Of a stretch of 64,000 nucleotides of DNA, positions 8,341-16,527 are shown in pieces. The notes below the pieces were generated by a model. The model saw only the letters and a program-made list of their open reading frames with translations, made no database searches and had not been told where the DNA came from. The DNA is from QQUJ01 sp050287605. Lineage in GTDB: Bacteria > Pseudomonadota > Gammaproteobacteria > QQUJ01. The stretch lies in NCBI GenBank assembly GCA_050287605.1, contig JBNKCG010000094.1:12802-76801 (forward strand). Reading direction: 5' to 3'. Within the stretch, counting starts at the first letter, position 1, and each line of letters starts with the position of its first letter. The translations under genes and the position numbers were made by a program.

Positions 8341-8392
8341 AAAAGAGGTACCCCCTCTCGCGGAAGAGGATTAGGGTGAGAGGGGTGGTATC
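8341..8392. repeat. Intergenic REP-like palindromic element between ribBA and ribH
   Basis: The spacer contains TACCCCCTCTC, a central AGGATTAGGGTGAGAG segment, and GAGAGGGGTGGTA, which form an imperfect inverted repeat. On the minus strand it reads as a CCCTCTCACCCTAATCCTCT-type sequence, a class of repeat I recognise from many proteobacterial spacers. No coding role. Copy number in this genome cannot be judged from the window. Confidence 0.55.
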
Positions 8393-8400
8393 CGCCATGC

Positions 8401-9519
8401 TCACTCGCATTCGACATACTCCACCACCTCCAGATCGAAGCCGGAGAGAGCGTGAACCTTTTTCGGCGTGTGCACGATGACTCGCATCTTGCGCACGCCC
8501 AGATCGGCCAGGATCTGCGCGCCGATACCGTGGGTGCGCAGATCGCTGACCGGCTCCTGGCGCGGCCACTTGCCGCCCTGGTCTTCGAGATCGAAGGCGC
8601 GGATGCGCCGCACCAGGTCGGAGGCGTTCTCCTCCTGGTGCAACACCACAATGGCGCCGCCACCGGCGCGCGCGATCTGCCGCATGGCACGGCGCAACGA
8701 ATAGTCGGTTTCGCTGTCGCGCTGCGGCTCGAACAGATCGCCCAGCGTATTGCGCATCTGCACCCGCACCAGTGTCGGCGCCTCCGGATCGATCTCGCCC
8801 AGGGTCAACGCGAAATGCAGCTCACCGCTGACGATATCGCGAAAGGCGTGCAGGCGGAACGCGCCGTACTCGTTGGGCAACGCACAGGCGGCGACGCGCT
8901 CCACGCTGGTCTCGTTGGCGAGCCGGTAGTGGATGAGATCGGCGATGGTACCGATCTTGACGTTGTGTTGCGCGGCGAACTTTTCCAGGTCGGGACGGCG
9001 CGCCATGCTGCCGTCTTCGTTGAGGATCTCGACGATCACCGCCGCCGGCTCGAGCCCGGCGAGGCGCGCCAGGTCGCAACCCGCCTCGGTGTGTCCGGCG
9101 CGGGTGAGCACGCCGCCCGGCTGGGCCATGAGCGGGAAGATGTGGCCCGGCTGCACGATGTCTTCGGGTTTGGCATCCGGCGCCACCGCGGCGCGCACGG
9201 TCACCGCGCGGTCGGCAGCGGAGATACCGGTAGTCACCCCCTTCGCCGCTTCGATGGAGACGGTGAAGTTGGTGGCGTGCTTGGCGTTGTTGTCGCTCAC
9301 CATGAGCGGCAGGCGCAGCTGCTGGCAGCGCTCCTGGGTCAGCGTGAGGCAGATCAGCCCGCGCCCGTAGCGCGCCATGAAGTTGACGTCTTCGGGGCGC
9401 ACCTGGGAGGCGGCCATGAGCAGATCCCCCTCGTTCTCGCGGTCCTCATCGTCCATGATGATGACCATGCGCCCGAGGCGGATGTCGTTGATGATCTCTT
9501 CGATGGTGTTTAAAGCCAT
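8401..9519 (-). CDS. ribBA: 3,4-dihydroxy-2-butanone-4-phosphate synthase with degenerate GTP cyclohydrolase II domain
   Basis: The 372-residue protein has two parts. Residues 1-200 are RibB: VIIMDDEDRENEGDLLMAA holds the catalytic acidic loop, and AGHTEAGCDLARLAGL closes the domain. Ribulose 5-phosphate is converted to the four-carbon riboflavin precursor. Residues about 205-372 have the RibA fold, but the zinc-binding Cys triad (GDVFGSLRCDCG in active enzymes) is replaced by GDLFEPQRDSETD, with no Cys. GTP cyclohydrolase II activity is therefore unlikely and a separate ribA should exist elsewhere. Start ATG 9519 begins MALNTIEEII. It lies only 9 bases after ribE, leaving no room for an FMN riboswitch. 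Confidence 0.94.
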   Translation of the reverse strand: MALNTIEEIINDIRLGRMVIIMDDEDRENEGDLLMAASQVRPEDVNFMARYGRGLICLTLTQERCQQLRLPLMVSDNNAKHATNFTVSIEAAKGVTTGISAADRAVTVRAAVAPDAKPEDIVQPGHIFPLMAQPGGVLTRAGHTEAGCDLARLAGLEPAAVIVEILNEDGSMARRPDLEKFAAQHNVKIGTIADLIHYRLANETSVERVAACALPNEYGAFRLHAFRDIVSGELHFALTLGEIDPEAPTLVRVQMRNTLGDLFEPQRDSETDYSLRRAMRQIARAGGGAIVVLHQEENASDLVRRIRAFDLEDQGGKWPRQEPVSDLRTHGIGAQILADLGVRKMRVIVHTPKKVHALSGFDLEVVEYVECE

Positions 9520-9528
9520 TGCTTCATT

Positions 9529-10191
9529 CTACGTCTTGAGGAACCCGTGCTCGGCCAAAAAAGCCAGCGTCAACCCACCGCTGCCCGGCTCGGCCGCGCG
9601 CTCACCCAGCAGCAGGCGCTCCAGGTAGCGGGCGATCAGGTCCACCTCCAGGTTCACCGCCGTGCCCACGGCATAGGCGCTCATGATGGTCTCCTGCAGC
9701 GTGTGCGGCACGATATTGAGCTCGAACGCCACGCCGTCCACGGCGTTGACGGTGAGGCTGATGCCGTCGACGGTGATCGACCCTTTCTCGGCGATGTACT
9801 TGGCCAGCTCCTTGGGCGCCTCGATACGGAACCGCTCGGAGCGACCGTCGGGGCGCCGCTCGATCACCCGGCCGACACCGTCCACATGCCCGCTCACCAG
9901 GTGGCCGCCCAGATGGGTGGTTGGTGTGAGCGCCTTCTCCAGGTTGACACGGCTACCCACGCGCAACCCGCCCAGCGTGGTGCGCGCCAGGCTCTCGCCC
10001 GAGACGTCGGCCCAGAAACCGTCGCCCGGCAGCTCGACGGCGGTGAGGCAGACACCGTTGACCGCGATGCTGTCACCCAGGGCGGTATGCTCCATGGGCA
10101 GCTTGCCGGTCTGGATGCGCAGCCGCGCATCGGCACCCTGCGGTTGCAGGGCGGCGATGGTGCCGACGGCTTGGATGATTCCCGTGAACAT
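9529..10191 (-). CDS. ribE: Riboflavin synthase, alpha chain
   Basis: The 220-residue enzyme dismutates two lumazines to riboflavin. It has the canonical start MFTGIIQAVGTI and two lumazine-binding repeats: GDSIAVNGVCLTAVEL with GGHLVSGHVDGVG in the first half, and KGSITVDGISLTVNAV with FELNIVPHTLQETIM in the second. ATG 10191 sits 5 bases after the ribD stop. The gene is called ribC in E. coli nomenclature. Confidence 0.96.
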   Translation of the reverse strand: MFTGIIQAVGTIAALQPQGADARLRIQTGKLPMEHTALGDSIAVNGVCLTAVELPGDGFWADVSGESLARTTLGGLRVGSRVNLEKALTPTTHLGGHLVSGHVDGVGRVIERRPDGRSERFRIEAPKELAKYIAEKGSITVDGISLTVNAVDGVAFELNIVPHTLQETIMSAYAVGTAVNLEVDLIARYLERLLLGERAAEPGSGGLTLAFLAEHGFLKT

Positions 10192-10196
10192 AGTTG

Positions 10197-11315
10197 CTAT
10201 TCCTGCGCGTCGCGCGTCGTTTCGCCCACCACTTTGGCCGTGATGCGCCAATCGTTGCCCACCGCACGCACGTCTTTGATCTCCAGCGCAATGCGCTGAT
10301 CCATGGTCTCCAAACCGGGCAGATGAAACAAGCCGCGTGCCTGGTCGCCCATCAGGTGCGGCGCCAGGTAGACGATCAGCTCGTCGATGAGTCCCGCGCG
10401 CAGCACCGCGCCGCTCAGCACCGCGCCGGTCTCCACCAGCACCTCGTTGATGGCGCGCTCGCCGAGCAGATCCATCAGACCGTGCAGGTCGATGGTTCCG
10501 CTGCGTCCGGGCAACGACACCACCTCGGCGCCGGCGGCGCGCAGCGCCTCCGCGCCTTCGCCGTCCTCTTCGGCGCAGACGATAAGCGTCTGCCCCGGCT
10601 CGCTAAGGATACGCGCCGTCGCTGGCGTATTGAGATACGGATCCAGCACCACGCGCAGCGGTTGCACCACCGGTTGGTCGCCAATACGCGCCGTCATCGC
10701 CGGATCGTCGGCCAGGATGGTGCCGATACCCACCACCATCGCCGAGCTGCGTGCCCGCAACCGGTGGACGTCGGCGCGTGCCGCCTCGCCGGTGATCCAG
10801 CGGCTTTCACCCGATGCCATGGCAGTATGCCCATCGAGGCTCATGGCCAGCTTGCAGCGCAGGTAGGGGCGCCCGCGCTTGATGCGGCTGATGAAGCCCG
10901 GATTGAGTGCCGCGGCCTCCTCCGCCAGCACGCCCACCTCGACCGCGACCGCAGCATCGCGCAAGCGTTCCAGTCCCTCGCCCGCCACCCGCGGGTTGGG
11001 GTCCTCCATGGCGGCGACCACGCGCGCCACACGGGCGGCGATCAGCGCGTCGGCGCAGGGCGGTGTGCGTCCGTGGTGGCTGCACGGCTCCAGCGTCACG
11101 TAGGCCGTAGCGCCCGCCGCGCGTTCGCCGGCGGCGCGCAAGGCGTAGACCTCGGCGTGGGGCTCGCCGGCGCGTTCATGCCACCCCTCGCCCACGATCT
11201 CACCGTCGCGTACCAGCACGCAGCCTACGCGCGGGTTGGGATCGGTGGTATAAAGCCCGCGCCGCGCCAGCTGCACGGCGCAGGCCATGTAACGTCGATC
11301 TTCGGCGTCGCTCAT
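10197..11315 (-). CDS. ribD: Bifunctional diaminohydroxyphosphoribosylaminopyrimidine deaminase / reductase
   Basis: The 372-residue protein joins a zinc deaminase (residues 1-145) to an NADPH reductase (about 146-365), performing the second and third steps of the riboflavin pyrimidine branch. Deaminase ligands are visible in GEPHAEVYAL (His, Glu) and EPCSHHGRTPPCADAL (two Cys). The reductase begins RPYLRCKLAMSLDGHTA and contains PLRVVLDPYL. It overlaps nrdR by 4 bases (ATGA), consistent with one transcript from glyA or nrdR through the rib genes. Confidence 0.96.
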   Translation of the reverse strand: MSDAEDRRYMACAVQLARRGLYTTDPNPRVGCVLVRDGEIVGEGWHERAGEPHAEVYALRAAGERAAGATAYVTLEPCSHHGRTPPCADALIAARVARVVAAMEDPNPRVAGEGLERLRDAAVAVEVGVLAEEAAALNPGFISRIKRGRPYLRCKLAMSLDGHTAMASGESRWITGEAARADVHRLRARSSAMVVGIGTILADDPAMTARIGDQPVVQPLRVVLDPYLNTPATARILSEPGQTLIVCAEEDGEGAEALRAAGAEVVSLPGRSGTIDLHGLMDLLGERAINEVLVETGAVLSGAVLRAGLIDELIVYLAPHLMGDQARGLFHLPGLETMDQRIALEIKDVRAVGNDWRITAKVVGETTRDAQE

Positions 11316-11824
11316 CTCTTTTTCGGTTCCCCCGGCAGCAGCGACAACTGGCTGCGCCTCAACTCGGTGGGTGGATCGCTCTCCAGGCGATCGATCTCCT
11401 CGCGAAACTCACTCACGTCACGGAAGTTGCGATAGACCGAGGCGAACCGTACGTAAGCCACCTGGTCCAGCTCGCGCAACTCCAGCATCACCCAATCGCC
11501 GATCTGCGCCGATTGCACCTCGCGCTCGCCCAGGGTGATGAGTTTGTGGTGCACGCGCTCGAAAGCCGCCTCCACCAGGTCGGTAGCCACCGGGCGACGC
11601 TCCAGGGCACGCAGCATGCCGCCGCGCATCTTGGCCTCGTCGAACGGCACGCGGCTACCGTCGCGCTTGACCACCCGCGGCATCAACAGCTCCGCGGTTT
11701 CAAAGGTGGTGAAGCGCTCGTTGCACTTCAGGCATTCACGACGTCGGCGCACCTGGGTACCCTCGCTGGCCAGGCGCGAGTCCACCACCTTGGTTTCGTC
11801 ATCTCCGCAGAAGGGGCAGCGCAT
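11312..11824 (-). CDS. nrdR: Transcriptional repressor NrdR
   Basis: A 170-residue regulator of ribonucleotide reductase genes. The N-terminal zinc ribbon MRCPFCGDDETKVVDSR with RRRRECLKCNERFTTFE supplies four Cys, and an ATP-cone domain follows (VVKRDGSRVPFDEAKMRGG to about residue 140). Nucleotide binding (ATP/dATP) controls its binding to NrdR boxes. It overlaps ribD by 4 bases; glyA lies upstream with a repeat element between. Confidence 0.96.
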   Translation of the reverse strand: MRCPFCGDDETKVVDSRLASEGTQVRRRRECLKCNERFTTFETAELLMPRVVKRDGSRVPFDEAKMRGGMLRALERRPVATDLVEAAFERVHHKLITLGEREVQSAQIGDWVMLELRELDQVAYVRFASVYRNFRDVSEFREEIDRLESDPPTELRRSQLSLLPGEPKKR

Positions 11825-11834
11825 AATTCAATTG

Positions 11835-11881
11835 CAGGAGCGTCGACAGACGCGATTGATTCGCGACTTTCGCCGCTCCTA
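11835..11881. repeat. REP-like palindrome between glyA and nrdR
   Basis: The arms AGGAGCG (11836-11842) and CGCTCCT (11874-11880) enclose a second stem CGCGA/TCGCG around loop TTGAT (11851-11865). The reverse strand reads GTAGGAGCGGCGAAAGTCGC, the kind of REP-like element scattered through gammaproteobacterial spacers. A possible diverged partial copy (GCGCCGCTCCTA) lies at about 7371-7382 before nusB ends. The glyA stop codon is formed by its left edge, so the element abuts coding sequence exactly. Confidence 0.6.
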
Positions 11882-13132
11882 CTTGTACACGGGATAGCGC
11901 GCGCAGATTGCCAGCACCTTGGTTTTGACCGCTTCGATGACGGCGGCATCGCCGCGGCTGTCGATGACGTCGCACATCCAGCCGGCCAGGTCGCGCGCCT
12001 CCTGCTCGTTGAAGCCGCGCGTGGTGATGGCGGGCGTGCCGACGCGGATGCCGCTGGTGACGAAGGGCGACTGCGGGTCGTTGGGTACCGCGTTCTTGTT
12101 CACCGTGATGTTGGCGCTGCCCAACCAGGCGTCCACGTCTTTGCCGGTGAGACCGGCCTCGATGAAGCTCACCAGGAACAGGTGGTCGTCGGTGCCCTTG
12201 GAAACCACGTCGTAGCCGCGGCTCAGGAATACCTCCACCATGGCACGGGCATTGACCAGCACCTGCTGCTGGTAGCTCTTGAACTCCGGCTGCAGCGCCT
12301 CTTTGAAGGCCACCGCCTTGGCGGCGATGACGTGCATCAGTGGACCACCCTGGGTGCCGGGGAAGACCATGGAGCGCAGCTTCTTCTCGATCTCCTCGTT
12401 CTCGCGCGCCAGGATCAACCCGCCGCGCGGACCGCGCAGCGTCTTGTGGGTGGTGGTGGTGGTGACGTCGGCGATGTTGACCGGGCTGGGGTAGATGCCC
12501 GCGGCCACCAGTCCCGCGATGTGGGCCATGTCCACGAAGAGCAGCGCACCGACGGCATCGGCGATGTCGCGGAACCGCTGCCAGTCCAGCACCCGCGAGT
12601 AGGCGGAAAAACCGGCAACAACCATCTTCGGCCGGTGCTCCTTGGCCAGCCGTTCCACCTCGTCGTAATCCACCTCGCCGGTCTCCGGGTTGAGCCCGTA
12701 CTGGACGGCGTTGAAGATCTTGCCCGAGAAGTTGACTTTGGCACCGTGGGTGAGGTGGCCGCCATGAGCCAGGCTCATGCCGAGGATGGTGTCGCCCGGC
12801 TGCAGCAGCGCGAAGTAGACCGCCGCGTTGGCCTGCGACCCCGAATGCGGCTGGACGTTGGCGTAGGCGGCGCCAAACAACTCCTTGGCGCGATCGATGG
12901 CCAGCTGCTCGGCGATGTCCACGTATTCGCAGCCGCCGTAGTAGCGCTTGCCCGGATAACCCTCGGCGTACTTGTTGGTGAGCACCGACCCCTGGGCCTG
13001 CAGCACGCGCGGGCTGGCGTAGTTTTCCGAGGCGATGAGCTCAATATGCTCCTCCTGGCGCCGCTCCTCCTGCTGGATGGCTGCCCACAGCTCATCGTCG
13101 AAACCGGCGATGGTCATCTCTTTGGCGTACAT
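11879..13132 (-). CDS. glyA: Serine hydroxymethyltransferase
   Basis: The 417-residue PLP enzyme interconverts serine and glycine with tetrahydrofolate, the main source of one-carbon units. Motifs include ELIASENYASPRVL, NKYAEGYPGKRYYGGC, HSGSQANAAVYF and the PLP-lysine segment TTTTHKTLRGPRGG. Length is identical to E. coli GlyA. ATG 13132 has GGAG 6 bases upstream; the later Met6 is an alternative. The glyA-nrdR-rib order is a conserved gammaproteobacterial arrangement. A GC-rich hairpin lies just upstream. Confidence 0.97.
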   Translation of the reverse strand: MYAKEMTIAGFDDELWAAIQQEERRQEEHIELIASENYASPRVLQAQGSVLTNKYAEGYPGKRYYGGCEYVDIAEQLAIDRAKELFGAAYANVQPHSGSQANAAVYFALLQPGDTILGMSLAHGGHLTHGAKVNFSGKIFNAVQYGLNPETGEVDYDEVERLAKEHRPKMVVAGFSAYSRVLDWQRFRDIADAVGALLFVDMAHIAGLVAAGIYPSPVNIADVTTTTTHKTLRGPRGGLILARENEEIEKKLRSMVFPGTQGGPLMHVIAAKAVAFKEALQPEFKSYQQQVLVNARAMVEVFLSRGYDVVSKGTDDHLFLVSFIEAGLTGKDVDAWLGSANITVNKNAVPNDPQSPFVTSGIRVGTPAITTRGFNEQEARDLAGWMCDVIDSRGDAAVIEAVKTKVLAICARYPVYK

Positions 13133-13151
13133 GCGGATCTCCAGAAAAGCG

Positions 13152-13172
13152 AGCGGGCCTGCCCGGCCCGCT
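13152..13172 (-). terminator. GC-rich hairpin upstream of glyA
   Basis: AGCGGGCC (13152-13159) and GGCCCGCT (13165-13172) form an 8-bp perfect stem with a 5-base loop. On the minus strand the stem is followed by CGCTTTTC, a short T-run, and then directly by the glyA ribosome binding site. It may end transcripts from the deacetylase gene or attenuate glyA. Confidence 0.5.
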
Positions 13173-13278
13173 GCGTTGTAAATCCCGTTCAAATGGCCCG
13201 AAGGCCGCGCTGGAAAAGGGCTAAAGAATACCCGAATCGGCAGGGCTTTGCATGGCTTGCCGCCGGCAGGGCCGGTGG

Positions 13279-14244
13279 TTACAGCGCGTTGAGAAGCGAA
13301 CGCACCACCCCGGTCCACGCCATAGCGATGTTCTGGTGGTTGTAGCCGCCGCCGCCCACCGCCAGGATGCGCCCCTCGCAGAACTCGTCGGCAAGCTGGG
13401 CGAGGCGGGTGGCGGCGTGGGCGTGGGCGGCCGGGGTGTAGCGCATGTGGGTGATGGGGTCGCCGCGCACGCTGTCGGCGCCGCACTGCAGAATGATGAA
13501 CTCCGGCCGGCCGGCCCGCAGGTACTCCTCGACCCGCTGCCACTCGCGCATGAAGGTCTCATCGTCCGCGCCCGGCGGTACGGGAATGTTGAGCTTGGTC
13601 CCCTGCGCGGCTCCACGCCCGGTCTCGTGGGCATCGCCGGTGCCGGGATAGAGGTATTGCCCGTCCTCGTGGATGTCGGCAAACAGCAGGTCGGGGTCCT
13701 CATCGAAACTGTAGAAGACGCCGTCGCCGTGGTGGGCATCGATGTCGATGTAGGCGACGCGCTGCAGGCCGTAGTCGCTGCGCAGCATCTCGATCACCAC
13801 GCCGCAGTCGTTGAAGACGCAGAAACCACCGGCGAGATTACGCCGCGCGTGGTGCAGGCCGGCAATGGGGACGAACACCCGTCGGCAGGCACGCTCCATG
13901 AGCTGGCGAGCACCGTCGACGGCGCTGCCCACCACATGGGCCGCCGCCTCGTAGACGCCGGGGAAGGCCGGGGTATCGCCGTGATCCAGGTACCCGGTGC
14001 CGGCCGCCGACTGGCGTACGACCTTGTCCACGTATTCCACGGTGTGAAAGCGTTCGATATCGGTGCGTTGGGCCAGCACCGGGTCGTGAACGCCGACCAC
14101 CGCATCGAGCCCCTGACTAATCATGCGATCCCAGAACACCCCCATGCGCTCCAGGCCAAAGGGGTGATCGTCGCCAAAACCGTAGCGCGCCAGCTCTTCA
14201 CCCACGTACACGCAAACCGCTTGGCCTCTGGTCATCGACGACAT
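13279..14244 (-). CDS. Histone deacetylase-like zinc amidohydrolase (AcuC/HDAC superfamily)
   Basis: The 321-residue protein has the arginase/deacetylase fold. Visible active-site features are GLHHARRNLAGGFCVFND (tandem His), the zinc ligands in YIDIDAHHGDGVFYSF, the substrate loop around YPGTGDAHETG, the QCGADSVRGDP segment and the GGGGYNHQNIA closing loop. Bacterial members remove acyl groups from proteins or small acetylated amines such as polyamines. The start MSSMTRGQAVCVYVG is the first Met of the frame. It is monocistronic or follows the ACT/V4R-like gene across a hairpin. Substrate unknown. Confidence 0.9.
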   Translation of the reverse strand: MSSMTRGQAVCVYVGEELARYGFGDDHPFGLERMGVFWDRMISQGLDAVVGVHDPVLAQRTDIERFHTVEYVDKVVRQSAAGTGYLDHGDTPAFPGVYEAAAHVVGSAVDGARQLMERACRRVFVPIAGLHHARRNLAGGFCVFNDCGVVIEMLRSDYGLQRVAYIDIDAHHGDGVFYSFDEDPDLLFADIHEDGQYLYPGTGDAHETGRGAAQGTKLNIPVPPGADDETFMREWQRVEEYLRAGRPEFIILQCGADSVRGDPITHMRYTPAAHAHAATRLAQLADEFCEGRILAVGGGGYNHQNIAMAWTGVVRSLLNAL

Positions 14245-14353
14245 CCGCTGGACAGAATCGGTGCTTACACTAAATCCTGATTACCGGGAATTTGCAAGGT
14301 GCTTGAGCGCGGCGCCGCACCGCACGGCCGCAGCAACGGCAGAGGAAACGCAA

Positions 14354-14380
14354 CGCCGCCGGAACCTGCCAGCGGCGGCG
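14354..14380 (-). terminator. Hairpin after the ACT/V4R-like gene
   Basis: CGCCGCCG (14354-14361) pairs with CGGCGGCG (14373-14380). Read on the minus strand it falls 15 bases after the stop of the gene at 14395-15153 and is followed by TTGCGTTTCC, a weak T-rich stretch. Probable intrinsic terminator. Confidence 0.5.
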
Positions 14381-14394
14381 CTATCGATCAACGG

Positions 14395-15153
14395 CTATAC
14401 GGGAATGATGTGGTAATCGCAGCTCGCCGCCCCGTCGTGCAGACAGCGTTTCTTCTCCACGCGATGCGGCGGCAGATCCTTTACCCCCTTGAGCAATCCC
14501 TCGATCGCCCCGTGGAAAAACTCGCACAGCATCGGATCGGGTCTGCCGCGATCCAGGTTCTTTGAATAGGCCTCTACCGCAACCACGTCGCCCAGCACCT
14601 CGAAGTCGGCCAACGGCTGCAGCCCAGGCACCACCACCTTGTCCATGGCGTCGCCGAGATCGACGATGGTCTCCTTGACCTTGAGGTTGCTGACCAAATT
14701 CTGTCCGAAACCGCGTCCCAGTTCGTACAGCCGGTCGTGTTGCTCTTCCGCCGGAATCGACCCCTTGAGTTCGATCAGGCGGTTGGCAATCTTGGGATAG
14801 CGGCTGAGCAGGGAGAAGACCAGCATGCGGTCGCGAATCTCCAGGTCGCCCGCCTCGGACTCGAAGCTCTTGTAGCGCTTTTCGTCCTCGGTGAGTTCGG
14901 GTTCCTTCTCGGGAACGAGCTGGTTGATCTTGAGCACCGCGCGCACGCCATCGATGCCGCTGACCAGGGCCTTGACGGCATCGGGGCCTATCGCTTCGTC
15001 GCCGTCCACCTCCACGGCCAGCAGCCGGCCGCCGTTGGGTGTCTCCTTGATGACGTGCTTGACGCCACGCAAGGCGTGCTTCTTCAAGGTGTTGAGGACG
15101 CGTAGCTGCACCCCCGACACATCCTCTATCTGCAAAAAGATCTGTGTAATCAT
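14395..15153 (-). CDS. Protein with ACT-like N-terminus and V4R-like C-terminus, function unknown
   Basis: The 252-residue soluble protein begins MITQIFLQIEDVSGVQLRVL, which with GGRLLAVEVDGDEAIG and DGVRAVLKINQL looks like an ACT-type ligand-binding domain (1-80). A charged linker follows (about 82-105). The C-terminal half ends KKRCLHDGAASCDYHIIP; paired Cys around a G-x-x-x-C-x-[FY] end is typical of V4R (4-vinyl reductase) small-molecule sensor domains. No enzyme or DNA-binding motif is visible. It may be a small-molecule sensing module. Not a family I can name with confidence. Confidence 0.65.
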   Translation of the reverse strand: MITQIFLQIEDVSGVQLRVLNTLKKHALRGVKHVIKETPNGGRLLAVEVDGDEAIGPDAVKALVSGIDGVRAVLKINQLVPEKEPELTEDEKRYKSFESEAGDLEIRDRMLVFSLLSRYPKIANRLIELKGSIPAEEQHDRLYELGRGFGQNLVSNLKVKETIVDLGDAMDKVVVPGLQPLADFEVLGDVVAVEAYSKNLDRGRPDPMLCEFFHGAIEGLLKGVKDLPPHRVEKKRCLHDGAASCDYHIIPV

Positions 15154-15236
15154 GTGGTGTCAGAGCCTTTATAAGATGATTGTGGTGGCTCCCGCTCCTC
15201 CGCCTCAGAACAGCGAATTCTTTACAATATCGGTGG

Positions 15237-15266
15237 GTTGTAGCGTTTACTTAAATCATTTGTCAA
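15237..15266 (-). promoter_or_regulatory. Possible sigma-70 promoter for the ACT/V4R-like gene
   Basis: On the minus strand TTGACA is followed after 18 bases by TACAAC, within the AT-rich spacer upstream of the gene starting at 15153. The -35 is perfect and the -10 matches 4 of 6. The transcription start would leave a leader of about 75 bases. Sequence match only. Confidence 0.35.
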
Positions 15267-15343
15267 TCTTTTCCGCATGTCAATGTGGTCTGACCAATGC
15301 CGTTCTTCCTGCCCGCCGCCAAGCGCGAACGTCAATTCCCCAC

Positions 15344-15373
15344 AAAAAACAATCGGGTAAATCGTCTACCCGA
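15344..15373 (-). terminator. Intrinsic terminator of the CDF transporter gene
   Basis: On the minus strand TCGGGTA pairs with TACCCGA around a 7-base loop, followed by TTGTTTTTTG. It lies 41 bases after the CDF stop codon. The plus strand also shows TTTTT after the stem, so it may act in both directions. Confidence 0.75.
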
Positions 15374-15413
15374 ATTTTTCAACGCTCGCGCACGTATCGG
15401 CCCACTCGGGTCG

Positions 15414-16370
15414 TTACGGCTGCTGAGCAGCGGCGGCACTCTGATCCGCCGCCTGCTTGAGGTAGTGACGGCGGGCCTCGCCCTCGATGAACACGCGCTT
15501 GACCTGCGGGAAGCGCGCTTTCACTGCGCGATCCATACTCGCCACCGCCTCTTCCACTTCAGCCGCGCTGGCGTTGTCGCGGAAATCCACGCTCACGTTG
15601 ACCAGAACGAAATCCGGTCCCATGTGCATGGTCAACACCTCGTTGACGTGGACGACCTGATGGTGATCGCCCACCAGCGCCCGAATCCCCTCTACCACCG
15701 AGCTGCGGGCGCTTTCGCCGATCAACAGGCCCTTGGTCTCGTAGGCCAACCACACGGCGGTACCGCCAAGGATCAGGCCGATGATTACCGACGCGATACC
15801 GTCGAAATAGGCCAAGCCCGTCGCCTGCCCCAGCCAGATACCGAGAAACGCTACGGCCAACCCCGCCATGGCCGCTGAATCCTCGAACAGCACCACAAAC
15901 ATGGAGGGGTCCTTGCCCTTGCGCACCGCTTCGATGTAGCCCCACTTGCCCTTGGCGCGCGTAAACTCGCGCAGCGCAAATACCCACGCAGCCCCCTCGA
16001 AGAGAAGTGCCGCTCCCAGAATCACGTAGTTGACCAACGGATCTTCTACGTCCCGCGGATGCAGGATGTGCCGCACGCCTTCGTATACCGACACGCCCGC
16101 GCCCACTGCGAAGATGAGGATGGCGACCACGAAACTCCAAAAGTAGATCTCTTTGCCATGCCCGAAGGGAAACTGCGCATCCGGCGGGCGTTGCGCACGT
16201 TTCAATCCGTAGAGCAGCAACACCTGATTGCCGGTATCGACCAGCGAGTGGATGCCTTCCGAGAGCATCGCCGAACTGCCGGTCCATGCCGCCGCGGCGA
16301 ACTTGGTCACCGCGATCAGCGTGTTGCCCAGCAGGGCGGCGATGATCACCTTTTTCGAAGATGCAGCCAT
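15414..16370 (-). CDS. Cation diffusion facilitator family transporter
   Basis: The 318-residue inner-membrane protein has about six helices and a cytoplasmic C-terminal domain. CDF hallmarks are AMLSEGIHSLVDTGNQ in helix 2, FPFGHGKEIYFWSF in the first cytoplasmic loop, and FEDSAAMAGLAVAFLG in helix 5, where the acidic residues form the metal site. The C-terminal segment VHVNEVLTMHMGPDFVLVNVSVDF is the dimerising domain. CDF proteins exchange protons for Zn, Fe, Mn, Co or Cd; the HSLVD/EDSAA pattern is closest to the ZnT9-like subgroup. It is transcribed divergently from the AAA ATPase and has its own terminator. Confidence 0.93.
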   Translation of the reverse strand: MAASSKKVIIAALLGNTLIAVTKFAAAAWTGSSAMLSEGIHSLVDTGNQVLLLYGLKRAQRPPDAQFPFGHGKEIYFWSFVVAILIFAVGAGVSVYEGVRHILHPRDVEDPLVNYVILGAALLFEGAAWVFALREFTRAKGKWGYIEAVRKGKDPSMFVVLFEDSAAMAGLAVAFLGIWLGQATGLAYFDGIASVIIGLILGGTAVWLAYETKGLLIGESARSSVVEGIRALVGDHHQVVHVNEVLTMHMGPDFVLVNVSVDFRDNASAAEVEEAVASMDRAVKARFPQVKRVFIEGEARRHYLKQAADQSAAAAQQP

Positions 16371-16527
16371 GGGTTTTTATCTTCCTCGACAGAAAAGCGG
16401 CCCGATGATACCACCCATCACCCGGGCGGCCTGCACCAATAGTCCCACCCGCGCTCTCGGTGGACGCCGCAGTGGTAACATACACCGCAGGTTTCCCGAT
16501 TCATCAAGGCAACGTGCTGCCGCACCC

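Noticed and set aside
9520..9528. FMN riboswitch before ribBA.
   Set aside because: Only 9 bases separate ribE and ribBA, so no aptamer can be present.
13173..13278. Glycine riboswitch upstream of glyA.
   Set aside because: The spacer shows a GC hairpin only; no aptamer-like core was recognised.
11513..13345. A 610-residue plus-strand open frame.
   Set aside because: Antisense to nrdR and glyA; no domain or start context.
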